Source of the DNA: an uncultured Kiritimatiellota bacterium
Lineage (GTDB): Bacteria; Verrucomicrobiota; Kiritimatiellia; RFP12; DVOR01
Length of the DNA stretch: 32,039 nt
Direction: 5' to 3'
NCBI GenBank assembly: GCA_944389565.1
Contig: CALXMV010000026.1
Span: 1 to 32,039 of the forward strand
Of this stretch, positions 26,478-32,039 are shown piece by piece. The first letter of the stretch is position 1, and each line of letters opens with the position of its first letter. A program made the position numbers and the translations under genes. The notes under the pieces are model-generated. The model did not search any database, was not told the DNA's origin, and saw only the letters and a program-made list of their open reading frames with translations.

Positions 26478-26484
26478 GAAGGGC

Positions 26485-27705
26485 ATGAGAAGGTTTTTGG
26501 GTTTGATCGCGTCGTTGGCGGCGGGGACGCTCCTCGCGACGCCGGTGATCGACGTGACGGTCGAGGGCGTGGCGCGGCAGTCGCTGACGCTGGGCGGGGT
26601 CACGGCCACGGGCGGCGCGGGGCGGACGTTCGCGGCGACGCTGCGGAACGATCTGGCGCGGAGCGGGTGGTACCGCGTGACGGACGGCTCGGCGCAGGTG
26701 CGCGTGACCGGGAGCGTCGCGGGCGAGGGCCCGGTGGCGGAGAACCTCGCCGTCGCGTGGCCGGGGAAGCGTTTCGCGTGGGCGCGCCAGGCCGGGAGCG
26801 CCGAACAGGGGCGGCGCCACGCCCATGAGCTGGCCGACGCCATCGTGCGGGAGACGACCGGCGAGCGGGGCATCGCGCAGAGCCGGTTCGTGATGGTGGC
26901 GAAGACCGGCACGCGCCGCGACGGCCAGGCGATCGAGGACCTCTACCTCTGCGACTACGACGGCCACAACCTCACGCGCCTGACGAACGACGGCGCGCCC
27001 ATCGTGGGGCCGCGCTGGTCGCAGGACGGCCGGAGCGTCTATTTCACCAGCTACCGCGACGGCTACCCCGCGGTCTACGTGGCCGACACGGCGACGAAGG
27101 CGGTGCGCAAGCTGGCGGCCTTCCGCGGGCTGAGCACCGGCGCGACCCCCTCGCCCGCCGACCCCACGAAGGTCGCGCTCATCCTCTCGCACCAGGGCAA
27201 CCCCGAGCTCTACGTGATGGACGTGCCGAGCAAGCGCCTCACCCGCCTGACGGAGACCAAGCTGGCGGCGGAGGCGAGCCCCGCCTGGTCGCCCGACGGC
27301 AAACGCATCTGCTACGTCTCCGACCGTTCCGGCTCCCCGCAGCTCTACGTGGTGGACGTGGCGACGAAGGCCACGCGCCGCCTGACGCTCAAAGGCGGCG
27401 AGAACGTCCAGCCCGACTGGGGCCCCAACGGCATCGTCTTCGCCACCAAGCGCGGCTGCCCCTACCGCATCGCCCTCATCGACCCGGACAAGGGCGAGGC
27501 CTCGATCCGCTTCCTCACCCCCGTGAACGACCAGTACGAATCCCCCTCCTGGGCGCCCGACGGCCGCCACGTGGTCACCAGCCGCACCCAAGGCCGCCAA
27601 GCCTCCATCTGGGTGCTCGACGCCGCCGAGCGCGGCGACGCCCCCTACAAACCCTTTTCCTCCGGCGCCGGCGCGCAGTGGCTCAACCCCGCCTGGAGCA
27701 AATAA
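26485..27705 (+). CDS. tolB: TolB periplasmic beta-propeller
   Basis: A periplasmic component of the Tol-Pal system, which draws the outer membrane inward during division. It has 406 residues (E. coli 430). A signal peptide spans about 1-20. The N-terminal alpha/beta domain includes FAATLRNDLARSGWYRV, typical of TolB, and the propeller repeats carry WSQDGRSVYFTS, WSPDGKRICYVSDRSGSPQLYVVD and WAPDGRHVV. An upstream in-frame ATG at 26473 falls inside the -10 box and is rejected. pal follows after 26 bases. TolQ, TolR and TolA genes are not in the window. Confidence 0.9.
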   Translation: MRRFLGLIASLAAGTLLATPVIDVTVEGVARQSLTLGGVTATGGAGRTFAATLRNDLARSGWYRVTDGSAQVRVTGSVAGEGPVAENLAVAWPGKRFAWARQAGSAEQGRRHAHELADAIVRETTGERGIAQSRFVMVAKTGTRRDGQAIEDLYLCDYDGHNLTRLTNDGAPIVGPRWSQDGRSVYFTSYRDGYPAVYVADTATKAVRKLAAFRGLSTGATPSPADPTKVALILSHQGNPELYVMDVPSKRLTRLTETKLAAEASPAWSPDGKRICYVSDRSGSPQLYVVDVATKATRRLTLKGGENVQPDWGPNGIVFATKRGCPYRIALIDPDKGEASIRFLTPVNDQYESPSWAPDGRHVVTSRTQGRQASIWVLDAAERGDAPYKPFSSGAGAQWLNPAWSK

Positions 27706-27731
27706 CCCGCCACCACAAGGAAACCCCCACC

Positions 27732-28301
27732 ATGCGTATTCCTCTCTGCCTCTCGATCGTGGCCGCAGGCCTCTTCCTCGCAGGCTGCGCCACCAAGACC
27801 CCCGGCGACGGCACGGCCTACGGCGACGACGCGTCCCTCGCGGGCGGCGACCTGAGCGTCGACCCCAACGCCGCCGGCTACGACCCGAACGACCCCAACG
27901 TGGGCGCCTTCGCCGACCCCGCCGCCGGCACGGGCAACTTCGAGGACCGCTACGCGCGCGTCTCCGACGCCGGGCTCGAACCGCTCCTCTTCACCTTCGA
28001 CAGCTATACCCTGCCACCCGACGAGCTGGCCAAGGCCGACGCCGCCGCCCAGTACCTGCTGAACAACCCCCAGCACGTCATGATCATCGAGGGGCATTGC
28101 GACGAGCGCGGCTCCAACGAGTACAACCTCTCCCTCTCCGAGCAGCGCGCCGGCGGCGTGCGTGACTACATCCTCGCCTACGGCATCGACCCCGCCCGCC
28201 TGCAGACCCGCGCCTTCGGCGAGGAGAAGCCCGCCGACCCCGGCCACACCGAGGAGGCCTACCGCCTCAACCGCCGCGCCGAGTTCGTCCCCTACAAATA
28301 A
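27732..28301 (+). CDS. pal: Peptidoglycan-associated lipoprotein
   Basis: An outer-membrane lipoprotein of 189 residues that binds peptidoglycan and TolB. The signal peptide ends in the lipobox LAGC with Cys19. After an acidic, Asn/Pro-rich linker (about 30-80), the OmpA-like domain starts at LLFTFDSYTL and keeps IIEGHCDERGSNEYNLSLSEQRA, which includes the diaminopimelate-contacting Asp and Arg region, and ends NRRAEFV. AAGGAA precedes the ATG. It is adjacent to tolB as in most didermic bacteria. Confidence 0.95.
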   Translation: MRIPLCLSIVAAGLFLAGCATKTPGDGTAYGDDASLAGGDLSVDPNAAGYDPNDPNVGAFADPAAGTGNFEDRYARVSDAGLEPLLFTFDSYTLPPDELAKADAAAQYLLNNPQHVMIIEGHCDERGSNEYNLSLSEQRAGGVRDYILAYGIDPARLQTRAFGEEKPADPGHTEEAYRLNRRAEFVPYK

Positions 28302-28361
28302 GCCCCACGCCCCCGTGCCGGCCCGGTCGCCCGACGCGCCCGGGCGGCGCGCACGCTTGCC

Positions 28362-28811
28362 ATGTCCTTCGCCGAAACGCTCGTCATCCTCCTGGTCGCC
28401 ATGATCGTCCTGGGGCCGAAGAAACTCCCCGGGGCCGCGCGCAAGGTGGGCCACTGGATGGGAATGGTCCGCCGCGCGGGCGATGAGTTCAAGCGGCAGA
28501 TCATGACGATGGACCAGCAGGTGGAGGACCGCCTCAACCGCGCCGACGACGCCCTCGACCGCCTCGTCCCCACCGACGAGGAGATCGCCCAGGAGGCCGA
28601 GAGCCTCGCCGACTCGGTGGACGAGGCCTTCGGCGCCCCACCCACCGAAACGCCCGACGACGCCTTCGACGCCCCGCCCACGCCCACGGTCGCCCCCCCG
28701 CCCCCCACGCCCGCTGGCCCGCCGCCCGCGGAACCGCCCAAGCCGCGCTCGCTCGGCCTCTCACCCACGCCCCCCGCTCCGGCACGGGGGAAGGAGGCGC
28801 CCCGTGGCTAA
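28362..28811 (+). CDS. tatB: Sec-independent translocase subunit TatB-like (TatA/B family)
   Basis: A 149-residue single-span protein of twin-arginine export. The N-terminal helix (about 4-18) ends in the hinge LGPKKLP, followed by an amphipathic helix (ARKVGHWMGMVRRAGDEFKRQIM). The second half is acidic, then very Pro-rich. The length and the long amphipathic region favour TatB over TatA, but a single bifunctional TatA/B cannot be excluded. Its stop overlaps the tatC GTG start by eight bases, indicating coupled translation. The promoter was not clear. Confidence 0.85.
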   Translation: MSFAETLVILLVAMIVLGPKKLPGAARKVGHWMGMVRRAGDEFKRQIMTMDQQVEDRLNRADDALDRLVPTDEEIAQEAESLADSVDEAFGAPPTETPDDAFDAPPTPTVAPPPPTPAGPPPAEPPKPRSLGLSPTPPAPARGKEAPRG

Positions 28812-29664
28812 GCGCCCCCCCACCCCCCCCAACCCCCCCGCCACCGCCAAGCCCCGCGACCGCGCCGCCGCGCTTTTCCGCCGCCTCTTCACCGAGACGG
28901 ACGAGGACCGTGCGCACGAGGAGGAGCTGGACCCGCCGCGTCCCTTCATCGAGCACTTCATCGACCTGCGCGACTGCATCGTGCGGTGCGCCCTCGCCTG
29001 GGTGGCGGCGATGCTCGCGATCGCCCCCTTCGCGCCCAAGGTCATCGCCCTGCTCCAGCTGCCCTTGCGCTCGGCGGGGCTGGAGGGCAAGGTCTCCGTG
29101 CAGGGGCTGGAGGTGGGGACGGGCTTCTCGGTCTTCATGACCACGATGCTCTGGGGCGGCACGATCCTGGCGCTCCCGGCGCTCTTCTACTTCATCGCCC
29201 GCTTCGTCTTCCCCGGGCTGAAGCGGCACGAGCGCAACCTGATCCTCTTCACGCTCGGCGCGGGGCTCACGCTCTTCGTGGGCGGCGTGTGGCTCTGCTT
29301 CAGCTTCACGCTCCGCCTGGCGCTGGAGGCGCTGATGGCGCTCAACGCCTGGATGAACGTGCCCACCGAAATCCTCCGCGCCGACGCCTACATCGGCTTC
29401 GTCCTCAAGATCCTGCTCGCCTTCGGCCTGGCCTTCCAATTCCCGCTCGTGCTGCTGGCGCTCGGCTGGCTGGGCATCGTCAGCGCCGCGAGCCTGCGCG
29501 CGCACCGCGGCATGGCCATCATCGCCATCTTCGTCGTCGCCATGTTCCTGACGCCACCCGACCCGCTCTCGCAGATCGTCATGGCCGTGCCGATGTGCGT
29601 CCTCTACGAACTCACCATCTGGCTGGTGCGCCTTCGCGAGCGCCTGGCCGCAACCCCGGAGTGA
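28804..29664 (+). CDS. tatC: Sec-independent protein translocase TatC
   Basis: The inner-membrane receptor for twin-arginine signal peptides. It has 286 residues with six transmembrane segments. The cytoplasmic N-terminus, extended by about 40 Pro- and charge-rich residues, leads into PFIEHFIDLRDCIVR, the family's HL-ELR motif region with one substitution. The C-terminal FLTPPDPLSQIVMAVPMCVLYELTIWLVR is strongly conserved in TatC. It starts at a GTG with AAGGAGG upstream, inside the tatB-like gene. rdgC follows after three bases. Confidence 0.93.
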   Translation: MAKRPPTPPNPPATAKPRDRAAALFRRLFTETDEDRAHEEELDPPRPFIEHFIDLRDCIVRCALAWVAAMLAIAPFAPKVIALLQLPLRSAGLEGKVSVQGLEVGTGFSVFMTTMLWGGTILALPALFYFIARFVFPGLKRHERNLILFTLGAGLTLFVGGVWLCFSFTLRLALEALMALNAWMNVPTEILRADAYIGFVLKILLAFGLAFQFPLVLLALGWLGIVSAASLRAHRGMAIIAIFVVAMFLTPPDPLSQIVMAVPMCVLYELTIWLVRLRERLAATPE

Positions 29665-29667
29665 CCC

Positions 29668-30876
29668 ATGGGCTTCGAGTCCGGCTCCCTCTCCTTCCAC
29701 GCCTTCTACCTCTCCAAAGGCCTCACGCCCGACGTGATGCCCCGCTTCGCCGAACGCGCCCTCCCGCCGCTCAAGACCCTCACCGGCGAACAGCCCCTCC
29801 ACGGCTGGGCGGGCCCCTCCCACGCCCTCGACGGCGACCTCACCGAGGCCCACTGCTGGCGCGGCGACTGGCTCTGGTTCGCCCACGTCACCGCCCGCAA
29901 GCAGGTGCCCCCCAGCTACCTCCGCGCCGCCACGATGGCCGAGCTCGAGATCGAACGCCGCGCCCGCGACGTCGAGTTCCTCCCCCGCGCCGCCAAGACC
30001 GAGGTGCGCGAACGCGTCGCCGAGGCCCTCCTGCGCGACGCCCAGCCCGCCTTCGCCTGCATGGAGTGCGCCGTCGACCTCCGCCGCGACCGCCTCCTCG
30101 CCTCCGCGCTCAACGACGCGGCCATGCAGACGCTCGGCCCCTTCTTCCGCGAGACGACCGGCGTCATGCCCGTGCTCTGCTGCCCCGAGTCCGCCGCCTA
30201 CCGCCTCCGCGGCATCGACGCCAACACCCTCGAGATCCTCAACCTCTCCCCCAATCCCGACCTCCCCAAGCCCCCCGACGTCCCCCTCGGCACCGAGTTC
30301 CTCACCTGGCTCTTCCACCGCTGGGAGCGCCAATCCGCCGTCTTCGAGCTCGACGGCCGCGAATGCGGCCTGATGTTCGAGGGCCCCCTCATGGTCTCCG
30401 GCGACGACGCCCCCGGCTGCCACGAGACCGTCCTGCGCAACGGCACCCCCCTCGATTCCCCCGAGTTCGGCATCGCCCTCTGGAACGGCAAGCGCCTCCG
30501 CCGCGCCAAGCTCACCCTCACCCAGGGCGACATCGTCGCCTCCGCCACCGTCGACGCCCTCGACTTCGCCTTCCGCTCCCTCAAGGTCGACCCGCCCAAA
30601 AAGTCCGCCGACGCCGCCCCCGGCCGCGAGCCCGACGCCCTCCAAGGCCTCCCCTCCCTCAACACCCGCGCCGCCAAGGCCGCCCAAGCCGCCGAGGAGG
30701 GCCCCGACGCCAAACGCAGACTCGCCGTCGACGAACGCCTCGACCGCGCCGCCTTCTACGTCGACGCCTTCCTCCACCTCTACGGCCAATTCCTCGCCCG
30801 CCGCGAGGACCCCGCCGCCTGGCGCGCCGACCTCGCCGAGATCCAGGCCTGGATCGCTACCCGCTCCGGCCACTGA
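29668..30876 (+). CDS. rdgC: RdgC-like recombination-associated DNA-binding protein
   Basis: RdgC forms a ring around duplex DNA and restrains RecA. This 402-residue protein is longer than E. coli RdgC (303) but shows the same order of features: an N-terminal LSFHAFYLSKGL strand, HGWAGPSHALDG (compare the GW-P-G--S---T region), a WLWFAHVTARKQVPPSYLRAAT block, a charged helix RRARDVEFLPRAAKTEVRERVAEALL, and FACMECAVDLRRDRLLASALND followed by LGPFFRETTG. The final segment adds about 70 Ala/Lys/Pro-rich residues around 310-350. There is no signal peptide or membrane span. It sits three bases after tatC with GGAG in front and ends before a terminator. Recognition is by pattern; the similarity is distant. 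Confidence 0.7.
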   Translation: MGFESGSLSFHAFYLSKGLTPDVMPRFAERALPPLKTLTGEQPLHGWAGPSHALDGDLTEAHCWRGDWLWFAHVTARKQVPPSYLRAATMAELEIERRARDVEFLPRAAKTEVRERVAEALLRDAQPAFACMECAVDLRRDRLLASALNDAAMQTLGPFFRETTGVMPVLCCPESAAYRLRGIDANTLEILNLSPNPDLPKPPDVPLGTEFLTWLFHRWERQSAVFELDGRECGLMFEGPLMVSGDDAPGCHETVLRNGTPLDSPEFGIALWNGKRLRRAKLTLTQGDIVASATVDALDFAFRSLKVDPPKKSADAAPGREPDALQGLPSLNTRAAKAAQAAEEGPDAKRRLAVDERLDRAAFYVDAFLHLYGQFLARREDPAAWRADLAEIQAWIATRSGH

Positions 30877-30895
30877 CCCACGCGCGGCGCGAAAG

Positions 30896-30929
30896 AAAAG
30901 CCCCCGGCCGACCGGCCGGGGGCTTTTTT
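30896..30929. terminator. Rho-independent terminator after rdgC
   Basis: GCCCCCGGCC (30900-30909) and GGCCGGGGGC (30914-30923) form a 10-bp stem, extended by AAAA/TTTT, and T6 follows on the plus strand. It also lies just beyond the stop of the minus-strand PEP-CTERM remnant and could once have served both. Confidence 0.9.
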
Positions 30930-30943
30930 CGTGCCGGCGCGCC

Positions 30944-30991
30944 TCACGCCGCGCGGCGGCGGAGCGCGAGCCCCGCCACGCCCAAGGAGGC
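30944..30991 (-). pseudogene. Remnant of a PEP-CTERM gene (C-terminal tail only)
   Basis: Read on the minus strand, this gives ASLGVAGLALRRRAA and a stop, matching the last residues of the intact protein ending at 31899 (LGVAGLALRRRAA), with near-identical DNA. Upstream of the tail (to the right) the reading frame continues into unrelated sequence and the 66-bp repeats; no PEP motif or body remains. It is therefore a truncated gene end in inverted orientation to the intact gene. Confidence 0.75.
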
Positions 30992-31009
30992 CATGGGTGG
31001 ATGCGGCCA

Positions 31010-31135
31010 ACGGGAGGGGTTGGGGGCGGAAGTCGGGAGGGTTCGGGGCGAAACCTCCCAAGGTCTGACCTGAAACCCTAAAGGGTCCGACCCGGAAGTC
31101 GGGAGGGTTCGGGGCGAAACCTCCTAGGGCTCGCT
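31010..31135 (+). repeat. 66-bp tandem repeat, locus B
   Basis: Units start at 31030 and 31096 (66 bases apart), both opening with the same 29 bases beginning AAGTCGGGAGGGTTCGGGGC, preceded by a partial unit from about 31010. Against locus A the register is kept throughout: GGTCTGACC occupies unit positions 33-41 and AAACCCTAA positions 44-52 in the first full unit of both. Confidence 0.8.
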
Positions 31136-31168
31136 TCGCGCGACGGGCCCCAGTCTGAAAACAATCGC

Positions 31169-31198
31169 TTGACAACGGGGGGGGGGGTATATGATAAT
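31169..31198 (+). promoter_or_regulatory. Promoter of the PEP-CTERM gene with a G11 spacer tract
   Basis: TTGACA (31169-31174) is perfect; GATAAT (31193-31198) lies 18 bases downstream. An uninterrupted run of eleven G (31177-31187) fills most of the spacer. The alternative -10, TATGAT at 31190-31195, would give a 15-base spacer. The leader to the ATG at 31258 is about 50 bases, with a ribosome site GAAGGA. Confidence 0.75.
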
Positions 31199-31257
31199 GT
31201 GGTGCCACTTTCCCATTGTGGGAGGGCTCACCAAACCAAGCATGACGAAGGAATGAC

Positions 31258-31899
31258 ATGAAGCACTTTGTTTGCGCCTTGGCGCTGATCGGCGCCGCTT
31301 CCCTCCAGGCCGTTGCGTTTTCGTGGACGGGCACCGAGGGCACCACCACCACCACGACGTACGGCTACAGCTCTGATTTCACCGTCTCGCCCTCCTCGTC
31401 CTTCTCGATGGTGGTGACGCTCAACGTCTCGGCCTACGCGGCCAACCAGAACTGGAACCTCATCGAGGTCACCAACGCGGATGGGTCCGAGGGGTTCCGT
31501 CTGCGCGTCGAGAAGCAATGGATGTTGCTGAAGTGCAAAGAGGGCGACAATTGGCTGGACGCCCACAACGCCGACGGCAGCGGCAACATCTCATCCACCC
31601 TGAACACCAATCCCGGCGTCGTGCGGGTGGCGATCACCGTGAACGGGGACACGATCCGCGTCGCGATCTCGGACAAGGACGCGATCTTCATCAACACGAA
31701 CGAGGCCGACTTCTCGTCCCTGACGGATTGGTCCATCGGCACCTCGGTCGCGGGGGTCTCCCTCGATTCGATCGAGGTTTACGACGGGGTGACCTGGTCG
31801 GACGAGGATCTCCGCGGCGCGACGGTCCCCGAGCCGACGGCGCTGGCCCTGCTGGCGCTTGGCGTGGCGGGGCTCGCCCTCCGCCGCCGCGCGGCCTGA
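31258..31899 (+). CDS. PEP-CTERM sorted secreted protein
   Basis: A 213-residue exported protein. A signal peptide covers about residues 1-20. The body (20-190) is Ser/Thr/Asn-rich and predicted to be beta-strand (FSMVVTLNVSAY, VVRVAITVNGDTIRVAISD), resembling a jelly-roll or LamG-like sandwich, without catalytic motifs. The C-terminus is a textbook sorting signal: VPEPTALALLALGVAGLALRRRAA, i.e. the PEP motif, a hydrophobic helix and an Arg cluster, which exosortase cleaves for surface or matrix delivery. No exosortase gene lies in the window. It has a single-gene unit with its own promoter and terminator. The ligand or role is unknown. Confidence 0.85.
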   Translation: MKHFVCALALIGAASLQAVAFSWTGTEGTTTTTTYGYSSDFTVSPSSSFSMVVTLNVSAYAANQNWNLIEVTNADGSEGFRLRVEKQWMLLKCKEGDNWLDAHNADGSGNISSTLNTNPGVVRVAITVNGDTIRVAISDKDAIFINTNEADFSSLTDWSIGTSVAGVSLDSIEVYDGVTWSDEDLRGATVPEPTALALLALGVAGLALRRRAA

Positions 31900-31923
31900 A
31901 CGACATCCGAGCCCTTCCCGCAG

Positions 31924-31953
31924 AGGCGCTCCCGCGATGCGGGGGCGCCTTTT
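31924..31953 (+). terminator. Terminator of the PEP-CTERM gene
   Basis: AGGCGCTCCCGC (31924-31935) and GCGGGGGCGCCT (31939-31950) form a 12-bp stem with one T-G wobble and a three-base loop, running into TTTT. Confidence 0.85.
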
Positions 31954-32029
31954 CGCCAAACGGCGGGCTCTTCAGAGTTTTTAGTGGGTCGGAGTGGAAG
32001 CGCGGGGGAAAGTATGGTAAAGAGGGGAC

Positions 32030-32039
32030 ATGAAAACGA
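32030..32039 (+). CDS. Possible start of a further gene, cut by window edge
   Basis: An ATG at 32030 reading Met-Lys-Thr is preceded by GAGGGG and by TATGGT at 32013-32018 or TGgTAAAGA at 32015-32023. It looks like the start of another gene, but only three codons are visible, so nothing can be said about its product. Confidence 0.35.

Larger units (their letters stand above)
30877..31257. other. Intergenic region between rdgC and the PEP-CTERM gene
   Basis: This 381-base stretch holds, in order, the rdgC terminator, the PEP-CTERM tail remnant, the 66-bp repeat array, and the promoter with the G11 tract. No complete gene was found. Confidence 0.7.

Overview
The window looks like chromosomal DNA of a GC-rich (roughly two-thirds G+C) didermic bacterium of the PVC superphylum, most likely Kiritimatiellota/Verrucomicrobiota or Lentisphaerota. 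Three things point there: a five-gene block resembling the Akkermansia Amuc_1098-1102 pilus-like locus, an exosortase-type PEP-CTERM protein plus the decayed tail of another, and gene families typical of that group (fused PilM-PilN, DUF481 outer-membrane protein, SGLT-like sugar symporter). A GH110 alpha-1,3-galactosidase and a galactose operon suggest an organism that lives on host or mucin-type glycans, possibly in the gut. The phylum assignment is an inference; no rRNA or tRNA gene was seen.

Layout. 1-3670 (minus): galactose operon galM, FucP/GluP-type sugar transporter, galK (galK loses its last codons at the window edge). 4059-6119 (plus): an SGLT-type Na+/sugar symporter driven from the divergent intergenic region. 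6169-10644 (plus): metallophosphoesterase, ettA, ispF, a DUF6056-like membrane protein. 10743-13286 (plus): rsmI, a DUF481 beta-barrel protein, pdxJ, closed by a bidirectional terminator. 13355-15727 (minus): a divergent MurC-like ligase followed by a His-rich metal-efflux-type permease. 15728-16300: intergenic, with 66-bp tandem repeats and inverted repeats. 16301-24199 (minus): the pilus-like/secretin operon in the order secreted protein, PilM-PilN fusion, PilO-like (Amuc_1100-like) protein, PilP-position protein with zinc-ribbon and Ca-loop motifs, secretin. 24630-26396 (plus): GH110 galactosidase. 26485-28301: tolB-pal. 28362-30876: tatB-like gene, tatC, an rdgC-like gene, terminator. 30944-31140: a PEP-CTERM tail remnant and a second copy of the 66-bp repeats. 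31258-31899: an intact PEP-CTERM protein whose promoter spacer contains an 11-G tract. A further gene appears to begin at 32030.

How the parts work together. The GH110 enzyme would release galactose outside the cytoplasm, the symporter and the FucP-like carrier could import it, GalM would interconvert the anomers and GalK would phosphorylate them. The secretin block is equivalent in order and topology to pilM-N-O-P-Q, the envelope-spanning alignment complex of type IV pili; no pilin or ATPase gene lies in the window. TolB-Pal and TatBC are envelope maintenance and export genes.

The most notable non-coding signals are: (i) a recurring start-site design in which an extended -10 (TGnTAnnnT) is followed by seven bases ending GGC and then the ATG, implying leaderless mRNAs for four genes and a near match at a fifth; (ii) a G11 homopolymer inside a TTGACA/GATAAT promoter, a candidate phase-variation switch; (iii) a 66-bp tandem repeat found in two distant intergenic regions, one beside a PEP-CTERM gene remnant. 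No CRISPR array, insertion sequence, prophage or RNA gene was recognised.
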